Positions 42,452-52,747 of a stretch of 64,000 nt of DNA are shown here, one piece after another. Position numbers and translations under genes: made by a program. Positions within the stretch are counted from its first letter, which is position 1; the number at the start of each line of letters is the position of its first letter. This stretch comes from CADEED01 sp020442965 (GTDB taxonomy: Bacteria; Pseudomonadota; Gammaproteobacteria; Steroidobacterales; Steroidobacteraceae): contig JAWLAH010000014.1 in the NCBI GenBank assembly GCA_041395525.1, positions 17,399-81,398 of the forward strand. The letters are read 5' to 3'. The notes under the pieces were generated by a model. The model saw nothing but the letters and a program-made list of their open reading frames with translations. It did no database searches and was not told where the DNA came from.

Positions 42452-44281
42452 ATGTCGAGATTCTCTCGCCAGCCCGTTCTCGCGCCGGCGTGCCTTCTGT
42501 GCGCGCTCTTGGCGTTCGCCTGGGCGAACACGGCCCGTGCAGACGTCGAGGTCGACGTGCGCGGCGTGCCGGAGGAAATTCGCAGTAACATCCTCGCGTT
42601 TCTTTCGGTGGAACGTTACAAGAAGGCCGACGACCTCTCCCCGCAAACTCTCGAGCGCTTGCAGAATCGTATCGACCGCGAGGTGCGCTCCGCCGTGCGT
42701 CCGTTTGGCTATTACGATCCGCAGGTCGTTTCCAAAGTCACGCGCATCGACAGCGACCGCGACTGGCGCGTGGCGGTGACCGTCGAACTCGGGGCTGCGG
42801 TCATGGTGACAGCCGTCGACGTGCAAGTGTCAGGCCCCGGCGCAACGGACCCGGTGTTCAGACGCATCGTCGACTCGCCGACCATCGTTCGCGGTGCGCA
42901 ACTGAGCCACGCTGCCTACGAGACACTCAAGGGCAATCTGCAACGCGCAGCCGTGAATTTCGGCTACTTCGATGCCCGTTTGACGCGCAATGAGTTGCTA
43001 GTCGATCCGCCGCGGCTCACCGCATCCGTACACCTGGAGCTCGACACCGGGGCGCGCTACCGCTTTGGTGCAACAACCATTGAACAGGATGTCATCGACA
43101 ACACTCTCGTTCGCCGCTATCTGCGATATTCGCAGGACGAACCATTCGACGCCAGTGAATTGTTGCGCACACAGTTCGCGTTGGATGACAGTCAATACTT
43201 CTCCACGGTGGAGGTGCTGCCCGGAGAGCGCGATCGCGAGGCGCATGTCGTACCGATCGCCATTCGCGCAGAGGCGGCGCGGCGCAATCGCTATTCGATG
43301 GGTTTCGGTTATGGGACCGATACCGAGGCACGTGGCACCGTGACCTGGGAGAATCGCCGTATCAACAACCGCGGTCATCGCTTCAGAACGGAGATCCGTG
43401 GCGCCGCTCTGACCCGGTCCTTGAGTGCACGCTATCTGATTCCAATCGGCGACCCAGCGGTCGAAAAGCTCCTGTTCGAGCTCAACGATCGTCGCGAAGA
43501 CTTCGCAGATCTTCGCACTAACAGCCTCGACTTTCGTCCGAGCATCACGCAGGTGCGGGGACGCTGGCAACGCGAACTATTCACTATCGCAACACGTACC
43601 ACCTCGGAATCCGCCAATCGAACCGTGACGGACAGACTCCTGATCCCTGGTATCAGCCTGGCGCTGGTGCCGCGCGGCTACCTCGGTGAAGCATTGTTCG
43701 GTCGCGAGATCTATCTGGAGTTGCGCGGCTCGCACAGCGCGCTGGGCTCGGATTCGAACTTCGTACAGCTGCGCGCACATACAGAGCGCGTCTTCGACGT
43801 CGGTTCGAGATGGCACGTTGTCAGCCGACTCGAGATCGGCACAACCGCGGTCGCACGCTTCAGCGAGCTGCCGGGCTCACAGCGGTTTTTTGCCGGTGGC
43901 GACCGCAGTGTGCGCGGTTTTGGCTTCAACCAGTTGTCGCCGTTGACGCCGGTGATCGATCCGGTAACTGGCGTGCAGGCGGTGGATCCTGCGACCGGCG
44001 ATCCACAGTTCGAGAAACTCGGCGGCAAACATCTGGTGGCAGGTAGTGTCGAGTTGGTGCGCGATCTGCCGCGCAACTTTGCCGTGGCGGCCTTTACCGA
44101 TTTCGGCAACGCTTTCGACAAGTTTGGCGACCCGATAGAAATGTCGGTCGGCATCGGCATACGCTATCGATTGCCCATTGTCACCGTCGGGATCGACATC
44201 GCGCAGGCCTTGACGACACCGGCCGGTGCCGCCACGCGTCCGGGGCCGCGCTTTCATATCAACTTCTCACCGAAGCTCTAG
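42452..44281 (+). CDS. tamA: TamA, outer-membrane translocation/assembly factor
   Basis: TamA (609 residues) is the BamA-family outer-membrane half of the TAM complex. A signal peptide (LCALLAFAWANTARA-DVEV) is followed by three POTRA domains and a 16-strand barrel. The conserved lid-loop motif is present as RSVRGFGFNQLSP. The C-terminus ends ...HINFSPKL. I chose the ATG at 42452; a TTG at 42431 would add seven residues. tamB follows after 5 bp. Confidence 0.93.
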   Translation: MSRFSRQPVLAPACLLCALLAFAWANTARADVEVDVRGVPEEIRSNILAFLSVERYKKADDLSPQTLERLQNRIDREVRSAVRPFGYYDPQVVSKVTRIDSDRDWRVAVTVELGAAVMVTAVDVQVSGPGATDPVFRRIVDSPTIVRGAQLSHAAYETLKGNLQRAAVNFGYFDARLTRNELLVDPPRLTASVHLELDTGARYRFGATTIEQDVIDNTLVRRYLRYSQDEPFDASELLRTQFALDDSQYFSTVEVLPGERDREAHVVPIAIRAEAARRNRYSMGFGYGTDTEARGTVTWENRRINNRGHRFRTEIRGAALTRSLSARYLIPIGDPAVEKLLFELNDRREDFADLRTNSLDFRPSITQVRGRWQRELFTIATRTTSESANRTVTDRLLIPGISLALVPRGYLGEALFGREIYLELRGSHSALGSDSNFVQLRAHTERVFDVGSRWHVVSRLEIGTTAVARFSELPGSQRFFAGGDRSVRGFGFNQLSPLTPVIDPVTGVQAVDPATGDPQFEKLGGKHLVAGSVELVRDLPRNFAVAAFTDFGNAFDKFGDPIEMSVGIGIRYRLPIVTVGIDIAQALTTPAGAATRPGPRFHINFSPKL

Positions 44282-44286
44282 AACCG

Positions 44287-47200
44287 GTGCGGCGCCGAAT
44301 CCTCATTACAACGTTGTTCTTCGGGGTGCTGTTCATCGCGCTGCCGCTCGCGCTGCTGACCTGGATCACTTACTCCGAGAACGGACTCGCATTCGCGCTG
44401 CGCCATCTACCCCGCAAGATCGCCAACACCGAACTCACTATCGAAGGCGTCCGCGGCACCTTGGCGTCGGGTCTCCAGGTTGCGCTGGTGGAGATCGAGC
44501 ACCCACGCTCACACCTGCGGTTCGAGCGGGTGCAAGGCAAAGTATCTCTGTTGCCGCTGATCTACGGCACGATTCGCGCTAACAAGGTTACGATCGATAC
44601 GGCGCTGATCGAAGTACGACCGCGCATCGAGCCGGTGGTACCGTATGAGCCGCATTTTCTGCCGCGGTTGCTGCGTATCGTGGGCGACCGCGTGGACGCG
44701 CGTTCAGTGACCATCGTCTCGCCGAACGGCTACAGCAACGAGTTCCGCGAACTCTCCGTATCGGGCGTCGCCAGTCAGAATCGAATCCGTGTGTTCGACC
44801 TCTCGGGTTGGTGGAACAACTTGTTCGCCAACGCGAGCGGCGAGCTGCGCGCCGCCGATCCGATGGAGCTCGAGGGCGAGGCCCGCGTACGGCTCGTTTT
44901 CGACGGCCAGCCCGAGTGGCGGGCCACCGGAAGCTTCAACGGGAATCTCGACCGAGTACCGCTGACGGGTGCGCTCGACGCGCCGTTTCGCGCCAGCTTC
45001 ACCGGATCGGTCGAGTCACTCACGCAAGCCTGGAGCTGGTCGGCCAATGCCAGGGTGTTCGACTTCGATCTCACGACCTTTGGCGGCGGCGATGCGCTTG
45101 GGCTCACTAGCGGAGAACTCGCGTTGCACGGCGACGCGGCGGGATTTCACGCCGCTGGACCGCTCGACGCCGCCGGCCTGCGCGCCGGGATTTTCGATAC
45201 GACGTTCGACGGCTCGTACGCTAACAAGACAGTGACCGCAGAACGTATCGATATCCGCCACCGCCGCACGGGTGGCCGGATCCTCGCGGCGGGTGATATC
45301 AGGATCGACGAGCGCGGCCCGACGCTCGCGCTGAGCGGTAGCTGGCGTGGATTCAGTTGGCCCCTCACGGGCGCAGAATTGCTGTTCAGCAGTGCAGCGG
45401 GCCATTTCACGCTCGCGGGCCAATGGCCTTATGCCGTCACGGCAACGGGCGATCTGGCGGTACCGGCGTGGCCAGCCCTGCAAGCCGATGTAACGGGGCT
45501 GCTCGCACGCGATCATTTTGCCATCACCCGGGCGAATGTCAGCGGATTCGGCGGCGAAACCCAGGTCGCCGGCGAAGCGCGCTGGGCACCTGCGGAAAGC
45601 TGGCGCGTCGAAGGGCGGGCGCAGAACATCGATCCGTCCACTGTTCGTCCAGGCTTTCCCGGCGCCCTTAACGTGCTTTTCAACGCGAGCGGCGCGCCAT
45701 TCGGCCCCAATACGCGCACTGAAATAGCTATAGCAAGTGTCAGCGGGAGCCTGCGCAAACGGCCCGCGAGCGGCAGCGGCAAACTTGCTTTGGAGCGTGG
45801 CGACTGGAGTTTCGAAGGCATCAAGTTTCGTGCCGGCGCCACGCAACTCGAACTGGACGGGCGCCTCACGGAATCGCCCGACTTGCGTTTCACGCTCAAC
45901 GCGGACAGTCTCGGATTGTTAGCGGACGGCGCACGCGGCAACGTATCGGTGCGCGGCAATCTGCGCGGCACGCGTGCCGCCCCCGTCATTCAATTGACCG
46001 GCAAGGGTGCTGGTATCTCGTATGCGGGCTTCGCGGTTGGGCGCATCGAAGCTGACGTCGATGTCGACTGGCAAGGCACCCGCAGTTCACGAGCCGAGAT
46101 CGCCGCTATCGATCTCACGTATAACAACCGCACGCTCAATCGGATCGCATTGCAGTTGGGCGGGTCGGCGCAGGAACATGAGCTGTCGATCAGCGGACGT
46201 GCTGCCAAGGTGACGTTCGATGTCAAGGGTAGCGGGAGATTCGACGCGGGACGCTGGAGCGGGCGAATCAGCCATGCCAACATCTCCGACAGTGATCGCC
46301 TCAACCTGCGGCTGGAGGCGCCCGCAGCGGTCCAAGCGTCAGCGACCAGCGGGTCGGTCGAGGCCGTGTGCCTGCGGGGGGATCTCGCCAAACTGTGCGC
46401 CTCCGGCGCGTTCACTGCCGCTCAATGGAACGCGCAAGCCTCCGCAATTCAGCTGCCCATCACCGCGCTGACGGCGGGGTTGACGCCGAGCGTCGAGTAC
46501 GACGGTACGTTGAGCGCAGTGGCCAGCGCCAAGGGCAGTAGCAACTCACCCTGGACGGGCGAGATGCGCATGGACCTGACTGATGCGGCGCTGCGCCACA
46601 AGTTGGCGAGTGGTCGTACCGACACCGTCCGGCTCGGCTCCGGCTTCTTCAACGTGACGGCCGTTCCTGGGATGGTGAACGCCGAGCTCAAGCTCGACGC
46701 GGGTCCGGGCGGCACGATCGGTGGCAGTGCTCGGGCCGAGCGCACCGGGACCGACCCCGCCGCGTGGCCCGTGCGGGGCCAGCTGCGTGCGGCCACATCG
46801 GAGCTTGGGCTGATCGCGCTGTACTTGCCTGAGATCGATCGGATAGCTGGCAATCTCAATCTCGATGCCGTGGTCGGCGGCACCCTTGCCAGACCGGAAT
46901 TCAGTGGCGTGCTGCGCCTCGCAAACGGTGAGATGGATCTCTATCAGGTCAATCTCGCCCTGCGCGATTTCAGTATGGAAGCCCGGCTGCTCACTAACAC
47001 ACTGGACTTCAAGAGCAGCGCCAGCGCCGGCGAAGGCAAGCTGTCGAGCAGTGGCAAGCTCGAGTGGCGCAATAGTTTGCCCTACGGCGAGCTAATCATG
47101 CGCGGCAGCAACTTGCGGCTGGTCAACGTGCCGGAGGCCCGCATCGATGCGTCGCCGGATCTCAAGTTCAAGATCGACGGACGCAAAATACTCGCGACCG

Positions 47201-48018
47201 GCGAAGTGACCATACCTTATGCGCGAATCGCGCCAGCGGACCTGACAGGCGCCGTGCTGGCATCATCCGATGAGGTCATTGTCGGCGACGTACCGGTCGA
47301 TCCCGACAAGCGATTCATCGTGTCGAGTCAGATCAAAATGATACTGGGTGACGACGTCACGATCGACACACTGGGCTTATCCGGGCGCATCACTGGCAAC
47401 ATCACCGCGCGCACGACATCGGACGATGTCAGCCGGGCGATCGGCGAACTGAGCGTCGTCGAAGGCAAGTACGCAGCCTACGGACGCCTGCTCGACATTC
47501 AGCGCGGCCGCCTGCTGTTCTCCGGCGGATTGTTAGCCGATCCCGCGATCGATATCCGCGCGGTCAAACAATTCCCCGACGTGATGGCGGGTGTGAATGT
47601 TCGCGGCTCGTTGCGCCAGCCGCGCATGAGCTTTTTCTCGGAACCGGCGATCCCCCAATCGCAAATCGCTTCGCTCATTCTGGCTGGCGGCACACTCGAG
47701 TCGGTGCAATCGAATGGCCGCCAAGGCAGTTCAACGGCGAGCGCCGAATTGTTAGCACAGGGCGGTGCCATCCTGGCGCAACAGCTCGGCAACAAAGTTG
47801 GTATCGAAGATGTCAGTATCGAATCCAACCTCAGCAATGAGACCTCGCTGGTGCTCGGCAAATATCTGTCGCCGCGGCTCTACGTAAGCTACGGCATCTC
47901 GCTGACCGAATCGATCAATACGATCAAGATGCGCTACTCCATCAATGACAAGTGGACGATCAAGACTGAAGCCGGCAAGGAACGCGGCGCCGATCTCGTC
48001 TACACGATAGATCGATGA
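44287..48018 (+). CDS. tamB: TamB, periplasm-spanning lipid-transport protein (DUF490)
   Basis: TamB (1243 residues) is a long beta-helical, AsmA-like protein that bridges inner and outer membranes; it works with TamA in outer-membrane protein assembly and phospholipid transport. It has an N-terminal anchor helix (ILITTLFFGVLFIALPLALL), a long repetitive beta-rich body and the C-terminal DUF490 domain (RLLFSGGLLADPAIDIRAVK; LYVSYGISLTESINTIKMRY). The start is GTG at 44287. The length is in the normal range. Confidence 0.95.
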   Translation: MRRRILITTLFFGVLFIALPLALLTWITYSENGLAFALRHLPRKIANTELTIEGVRGTLASGLQVALVEIEHPRSHLRFERVQGKVSLLPLIYGTIRANKVTIDTALIEVRPRIEPVVPYEPHFLPRLLRIVGDRVDARSVTIVSPNGYSNEFRELSVSGVASQNRIRVFDLSGWWNNLFANASGELRAADPMELEGEARVRLVFDGQPEWRATGSFNGNLDRVPLTGALDAPFRASFTGSVESLTQAWSWSANARVFDFDLTTFGGGDALGLTSGELALHGDAAGFHAAGPLDAAGLRAGIFDTTFDGSYANKTVTAERIDIRHRRTGGRILAAGDIRIDERGPTLALSGSWRGFSWPLTGAELLFSSAAGHFTLAGQWPYAVTATGDLAVPAWPALQADVTGLLARDHFAITRANVSGFGGETQVAGEARWAPAESWRVEGRAQNIDPSTVRPGFPGALNVLFNASGAPFGPNTRTEIAIASVSGSLRKRPASGSGKLALERGDWSFEGIKFRAGATQLELDGRLTESPDLRFTLNADSLGLLADGARGNVSVRGNLRGTRAAPVIQLTGKGAGISYAGFAVGRIEADVDVDWQGTRSSRAEIAAIDLTYNNRTLNRIALQLGGSAQEHELSISGRAAKVTFDVKGSGRFDAGRWSGRISHANISDSDRLNLRLEAPAAVQASATSGSVEAVCLRGDLAKLCASGAFTAAQWNAQASAIQLPITALTAGLTPSVEYDGTLSAVASAKGSSNSPWTGEMRMDLTDAALRHKLASGRTDTVRLGSGFFNVTAVPGMVNAELKLDAGPGGTIGGSARAERTGTDPAAWPVRGQLRAATSELGLIALYLPEIDRIAGNLNLDAVVGGTLARPEFSGVLRLANGEMDLYQVNLALRDFSMEARLLTNTLDFKSSASAGEGKLSSSGKLEWRNSLPYGELIMRGSNLRLVNVPEARIDASPDLKFKIDGRKILATGEVTIPYARIAPADLTGAVLASSDEVIVGDVPVDPDKRFIVSSQIKMILGDDVTIDTLGLSGRITGNITARTTSDDVSRAIGELSVVEGKYAAYGRLLDIQRGRLLFSGGLLADPAIDIRAVKQFPDVMAGVNVRGSLRQPRMSFFSEPAIPQSQIASLILAGGTLESVQSNGRQGSSTASAELLAQGGAILAQQLGNKVGIEDVSIESNLSNETSLVLGKYLSPRLYVSYGISLTESINTIKMRYSINDKWTIKTEAGKERGADLVYTIDR

Positions 48019-48677
48019 CGCTGCCACTACCGTTCCATTCAGCGGTTTCGGAAGAGGCTCGATCGGCGAGCGAACAGATCGAGCTCGAGCCGGGCATCAC
48101 CTTGCTGCGCCAGTTCGCGAGCGCACGCCAACTTGTGCCGCTGATCGAGGCGATCGCAGCGCAATCGCCCTTCCGCCATCTTGTCACACCTGGCGGTGGC
48201 AAGATGTCGGTGGCGATGACCAATTGCGGGCCGGTCGGCTGGGTCAGCGATCGCAGCGGCTACCGATATTCACCGCTCGATCCCATCGCTAGACGTGCCT
48301 GGCTGGCGATGCCAGCCGCATTTCGCCAGCTTGCACTAACTGCCGCGGCACACGCCGGCTTCGGGGAATTCGATCCTGACGCCTGCTTGATCAATCGTTA
48401 TGAGCCCGGTGCACGCATGGGAGCGCATCGCGATGCCGACGAAACCAACTTCGAGCAACCCATCGTCTCGGTATCACTCGGCGTACCGGCGACGTTCGTG
48501 TTCTACGGACTCACGCGCGGCGGCAAGGGCCGACCTGTGGCGTTGACCGACGGCGATGTCTTGGTGTGGGGTGGACCTGCACGCTTGCGTTATCACGCGG
48601 TACGGCCGGTCAAGCCTGCACAACACCCACTGACCGGATCGTTGCGCTATAACCTGACGTTTCGGCGTGGTCGATGA
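48015..48677 (+). CDS. alkB: AlkB, DNA alkylation repair dioxygenase
   Basis: AlkB (220 residues) is a 2-oxoglutarate/Fe(II) dioxygenase that repairs 1-methyladenine and 3-methylcytosine. Iron ligands His138, Asp140 (GAHRDAD) and His194 (LRYHAV) and the 2-oxoglutarate arginines Arg211/Arg217 (RYNLTFR) are all present. The base-recognition region MTNCGPVGWVSDRSGYRYS is typical. The start overlaps the tamB stop (ATGA). Confidence 0.95.
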   Translation: MTLPLPFHSAVSEEARSASEQIELEPGITLLRQFASARQLVPLIEAIAAQSPFRHLVTPGGGKMSVAMTNCGPVGWVSDRSGYRYSPLDPIARRAWLAMPAAFRQLALTAAAHAGFGEFDPDACLINRYEPGARMGAHRDADETNFEQPIVSVSLGVPATFVFYGLTRGGKGRPVALTDGDVLVWGGPARLRYHAVRPVKPAQHPLTGSLRYNLTFRRGR

Positions 48678-48690
48678 GGGGCGAAGCACG

Positions 48691-49464
48691 ATGGCAACCA
48701 ATGATCTGGAGCGCGCGCTGCGCAAGCTCTGTCTGGCGTTTCCACGAGTTGCAGAAAGGCAAGCGCACGGCATGCGTACGTTTCGGGTCCAGGGCGGCAA
48801 AGTGTTCGTCATGTATGCGGTCAATCATCACGGCGATGGCCGAATAGCCCTCTGGCTGCCAATGCCGAGCGGCGCGCAAGGCGAATACGTGACTGATGAG
48901 CCGCGGCACTTTTTTGTACCGCCCTATGTTGGACCGCGTGGGTGGTTAGGCGTACGGCTGGACCAGGGGCTGGCGTGGGATCGTGTCAGGGAACTGGTGC
49001 GAATGGCATACGAGCAGATTGCGCCCCCGGCGCTGGTCGAAAGCGTGGGTCCGACACCTAAGTCGCCCGCGCCACGGGCGCGACCGAGTGTGGCGGACGT
49101 CGACCCGGCTAACACCCCACGTGGCCAGCGTGTGCTCGCGACGATGCGCGCCGTTTGTCTTGCATTGCCCGCGACCAGCGAAGGGACGCAGTTCGGCTCA
49201 CCCGTATGGCGCGTCGGCAAGCGTGTATTTGCAAGGGCCTACTGCCAGCACGAGGGGTGGCGCGCGGCATTCTGGGCAGGCACAGACCAGCAAGCGTTGC
49301 TGACACAGGATCCGCGCTACTCGATACCCGCCTATCTCGGACACAACGGCTGGATCGCGCTCGAGGTCGCGCGAGCGCACCGCGTGACCGAGCTGCGTGC
49401 ACTAGCGCTGACGAGCTACCAACACTTCGCGCTCAAACGAACGCTGGCACGTCTCCACAAGTAG
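48691..49464 (+). CDS. Tandem MmcQ/YjbR-like protein
   Basis: This 257-residue protein appears to hold two copies of the MmcQ/YjbR (DUF419) fold. Domain 1 (about 5-105) has the typical start LCLAFPRVAERQAHG and VFVMYA; domain 2 (about 140-250) repeats it (VCLALPATSEGTQFGSPVWR, VFARAY). Both have the GWLGV/GWIAL turn. A Pro-rich linker joins them. Single-domain forms are usual; the fusion is less common. The family's biochemical role is unknown. Confidence 0.75.
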   Translation: MATNDLERALRKLCLAFPRVAERQAHGMRTFRVQGGKVFVMYAVNHHGDGRIALWLPMPSGAQGEYVTDEPRHFFVPPYVGPRGWLGVRLDQGLAWDRVRELVRMAYEQIAPPALVESVGPTPKSPAPRARPSVADVDPANTPRGQRVLATMRAVCLALPATSEGTQFGSPVWRVGKRVFARAYCQHEGWRAAFWAGTDQQALLTQDPRYSIPAYLGHNGWIALEVARAHRVTELRALALTSYQHFALKRTLARLHK

Positions 49465-49614
49465 TAGCCCTGGAATGACTGTACCGTGGACTACAAGGCC
49501 GGACGGGGTTTCATGTCGCGAGACGTGAATTAGTATGGCCTCAGAGGGAAAGGCGGCGCTACGATACGCGCGCTACTGAGAACGTCTCATAAGTTCGATC
49601 GAGGGGGGGATGAC

Positions 49615-52152
49615 ATGAGCAGAGTTGACCGAAGTCTCGGCTTCGGCGCGGCAGCTTGGGTGCTGGCCACCGCGCTTCTAGTGATTAGCCCGATATCCGC
49701 GCCTCCGGTATTCGCTCAGAATGCGCCGCAGGTCTCCCAAACCAGCGGCATGCTCGATGAAGTGATGGTCACCGCCCGCAAGGTCGAGGAAAACCTCATG
49801 ACCGTGCCCCTGGCGATAACCGCGTTTTCCGCCAAAGACATCGAGTCGCAGGGCATCAAGCAGCTCGGTGACATCATGTTGATGACGCCAAGCTTCTACT
49901 TCGTCAACCAAACGGGTTCTACTGGCCGGAACGATCGCTCCAGCACTGCCCTGGTGTTCCGTGGCCTATATCTCGGGAACAACACCGGGCTGAACGCTGG
50001 TGGACAGCTCTTCGTCGATGGCGCACCCGTGATCGGCGCCCAACCACCTGCGATCGTCGACGTGGCGCGCGTTGAAGTATTGAAAGGCCCGCAGAGCGCC
50101 TACTTCGGGCGCTCCACGTTCGTCGGTGCTATCAACTTCGTCACGATCGAGCCGGGTGACGAGTTCAAGGGCAAAGTCTCGCTCGAGGGCGCCTCCTATG
50201 GCACGCGCGATGCGAGTATCAGCGTGGAGGGTCCGCTAGTCGCGGAAAAATTGACTGGGCGACTCACGTATCGTGATTCCAAAGTCGGCGGGCCCTATGC
50301 CAATAACGGCGTCATCGGCGGGCGCTTGGGCGAGCAAAAGACACAGTCGATCTCGGGCTCCCTGGTGTACAAGCCGACTGACCAACTCAAGATCAAGGCG
50401 TATGTCAACGCGTTCAAAAATGATGACGGCCCGCCGGCGGGAGGCGCGCTGAAGTCGAGCGAGTTCAACGGGCGTATCGCACCAGATGGTACCTGCGTGC
50501 CATTTTCACAAGCCCCCGCCGGGACCGCTGCGCTCGGTCAAACCGCCGGTTCGCGCGCATCCTTCGGCTACTTCTGCGGCACGGTGCCGCAAGCAGACGA
50601 ATATGCCGCCCACGTCATTTCGGGCGACTACGACACCGCCGCTGCCGCGACGCAGAATGCGCTGTTCAATCCGGACCCAAACTGGCTCGTCTTCGATCCA
50701 TCGTTTCGCACCAAAGGTGGCTTTAGCCGTAAGGCTTTCCAGGCTGATCTTAGAATCGACTACGAATTCGCCGATGGTTACAACCTGAGTGCGCTGTCCG
50801 CGATGCACAACGACAAGACCCAGACCCTGATCGATCTCAATACTCGCGATGGTCATGATCGGCCCAACCCGCTCTATGCACTCAACCCGGCGACGCGGGT
50901 CCCCTGGCAGCAGTTCCTGCTGCTTTCGCAGGGCAAGTTACGCGACTGGAGCCAGGAAGTAAGGCTCACCTCACCCGCCGATCAGCGGCTACGCTGGACC
51001 GTCGGCGCTAACTACCTCAAGGCCGGTTCACCCGGTGGGACAGTCTACGGCGAATCGGTCGTTGGGCCGCTGTTCGTGGCGTCGATCACCAGGAACGATG
51101 TCGAAACGCCAGCGGTATTTGCCGCCGCCTATTTCGATTTCACCGACGCTCTGACGCTCAGCGTCGAAGGACGCTATCAGTGGGACAAGATCAAGGCCAC
51201 GCCGATCGTCGGCGGTAACGGTCGGGTGGTCACCGGCGCGGCAGCGAATCCGTTGCAGGCAACCTTCAAGAGCTTCGCACCGCGCATCTCGATTGACTAC
51301 GAATACGCGCCCAACTCGACATTGTACGCACTGTTCTCCCGTGGCTACCGGCCCGGCGGATTCAACCCAAGCCTGGCCACTTCCTCGCAAGCCACCATCG
51401 ACGCGCTGCGCGCCATCGTGCCGAATGCGGGCGTCACCTATGACCAGGAGCAGCTCGACAACCTCGAGGTCGGCGTCAAATCCACCTGGCTCAACGGGCG
51501 CGCACGCACGACGCTCACGCTCTACAAGGACAAGTGGCTCGACGGCCAGGTTCAGAACTCGATCCCGGTGGTCGTCACGGGAGTCGCCAACCTGTTTGGA
51601 ATCACCGTCAACAACGGCGAGGCGGAGCTGAAGGGCGTCGAATTCGAGGCTCAGTTGCAGGCCACCGACCATCTTCGATTGTCGGCAAGCTTCGGACTCA
51701 ACAAGACAGAGATCAAGAGCTACGGGTTGGGCGACGGCAATTGCGCAGATTGCAATCTGATCTATGGGAAATTCAGCGGCGCGATCGGCCGGCGCCTGCC
51801 CACTACGCCGGAAACGGCCTGGTCGTTCTCCAGTGACTACTCACATAAGTTGCGCGAGGGGGTTGACTGGTTCGGGCGCCTCGATTTCCAGCGTCAGGGC
51901 GCCAAGCTCACGGATTTCGCCGGCGCGACACAGGTCGGTGCCTCTAACAATTTGAACGCGCGGTTCGGCGTGCGTGGCGAACATGTCACCGCGGAGGTGT
52001 TTGGTACCAACCTGACCGACAACAAGGTTCTACAGACCGCGCTGCTGGGCACCGATGCGTTCACGTTCATCTTGCAACCCACCAAGAGCGAATTGCGCTT
52101 CTCGTTGCCGACACCGCGCGTGTACGGCGTACGCATGACTTACAGTTTCTGA
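49615..52152 (+). CDS. TonB-dependent outer-membrane receptor
   Basis: This 845-residue protein is a TonB-dependent receptor. A signal peptide ends near PPVFA-QNAPQ; the TonB box (LDEVMVTARKVEENL) is followed by a plug domain (RVEVLKGPQSAYFGRSTFVG) and a 22-strand barrel ending in Phe (GVRMTYSF). A strong GAGGGGGGG ribosome site precedes the ATG. The substrate cannot be read from sequence; homologues of this plug type occur in Sphingomonas-like bacteria and take up diverse organics. It converges with the FMN-binding protein gene with only 8 bp between them. Confidence 0.93.
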   Translation: MSRVDRSLGFGAAAWVLATALLVISPISAPPVFAQNAPQVSQTSGMLDEVMVTARKVEENLMTVPLAITAFSAKDIESQGIKQLGDIMLMTPSFYFVNQTGSTGRNDRSSTALVFRGLYLGNNTGLNAGGQLFVDGAPVIGAQPPAIVDVARVEVLKGPQSAYFGRSTFVGAINFVTIEPGDEFKGKVSLEGASYGTRDASISVEGPLVAEKLTGRLTYRDSKVGGPYANNGVIGGRLGEQKTQSISGSLVYKPTDQLKIKAYVNAFKNDDGPPAGGALKSSEFNGRIAPDGTCVPFSQAPAGTAALGQTAGSRASFGYFCGTVPQADEYAAHVISGDYDTAAAATQNALFNPDPNWLVFDPSFRTKGGFSRKAFQADLRIDYEFADGYNLSALSAMHNDKTQTLIDLNTRDGHDRPNPLYALNPATRVPWQQFLLLSQGKLRDWSQEVRLTSPADQRLRWTVGANYLKAGSPGGTVYGESVVGPLFVASITRNDVETPAVFAAAYFDFTDALTLSVEGRYQWDKIKATPIVGGNGRVVTGAAANPLQATFKSFAPRISIDYEYAPNSTLYALFSRGYRPGGFNPSLATSSQATIDALRAIVPNAGVTYDQEQLDNLEVGVKSTWLNGRARTTLTLYKDKWLDGQVQNSIPVVVTGVANLFGITVNNGEAELKGVEFEAQLQATDHLRLSASFGLNKTEIKSYGLGDGNCADCNLIYGKFSGAIGRRLPTTPETAWSFSSDYSHKLREGVDWFGRLDFQRQGAKLTDFAGATQVGASNNLNARFGVRGEHVTAEVFGTNLTDNKVLQTALLGTDAFTFILQPTKSELRFSLPTPRVYGVRMTYSF

Positions 52153-52160
52153 CGCGCCTG

Positions 52161-52682
52161 TCAGTGATTGGTCGGCAAGAAGCGCGCGTGGATGGCGAGA
52201 ATCTTCTTCACGCCCTCGGCAATGTGCGTGCTCGAGAGGGTCGTGCCCGAAATATTGGTCACGGCCTCGGCGGGATTCCATTTGCCATGGGTCTTGCCGA
52301 CGAACTCCGCGCGCCACGCGGCTGATGATGGCCCGCAAAAGCCCTCTGCACAGACCAGGATCTCGATGCCACTGACGGCGCCTTGGGCATCGATGGCGAC
52401 GAGGTAGGTGACGATGTCGTTGAGGCCGTAGACCTGATCGAGAAACAGCCACCCGCCGCCCTCGACCCGCCACGCTTTGACGGCGGGCCTGAGTGCCGGC
52501 ACCCGATAGACAGATTTCAGGCGGTCAAAGTCTTCCTGACTCAGTTTGAAATCCGATGGAATCAGCTTGGCGCCGGGAGCGAGCTTCTGCTGCGCCGCCT
52601 CCAGCGTCTGAATATCCATCGCCGGCGCGGGCTGGCTGATCGCCATAGCCGCTACGGGAACTAACAGAAAGCGCGAGTACAT
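52161..52682 (-). CDS. Secreted FMN-binding domain protein
   Basis: This 173-residue protein (ATG at 52682) has a signal peptide (LLVPVAAMAISQPAPA) and an FMN-binding domain with the pattern used for covalent flavinylation: SGTT at residues 145-148, where NqrC/RnfG-type domains have SGAT and the last Thr carries FMN. An ApbE flavin transferase is encoded 2 kb away. It probably shuttles electrons in the periplasm. The Thr in place of Ala within the motif is slightly unusual. Confidence 0.78.
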   Translation of the reverse strand: MYSRFLLVPVAAMAISQPAPAMDIQTLEAAQQKLAPGAKLIPSDFKLSQEDFDRLKSVYRVPALRPAVKAWRVEGGGWLFLDQVYGLNDIVTYLVAIDAQGAVSGIEILVCAEGFCGPSSAAWRAEFVGKTHGKWNPAEAVTNISGTTLSSTHIAEGVKKILAIHARFLPTNH

Positions 52683-52747
52683 GGGCGTGATCCGAGCGGA
52701 CCGGTGCCGTCTGCTAACTAGCAGGCAGCACCCAGGTCCAGTCCCCG

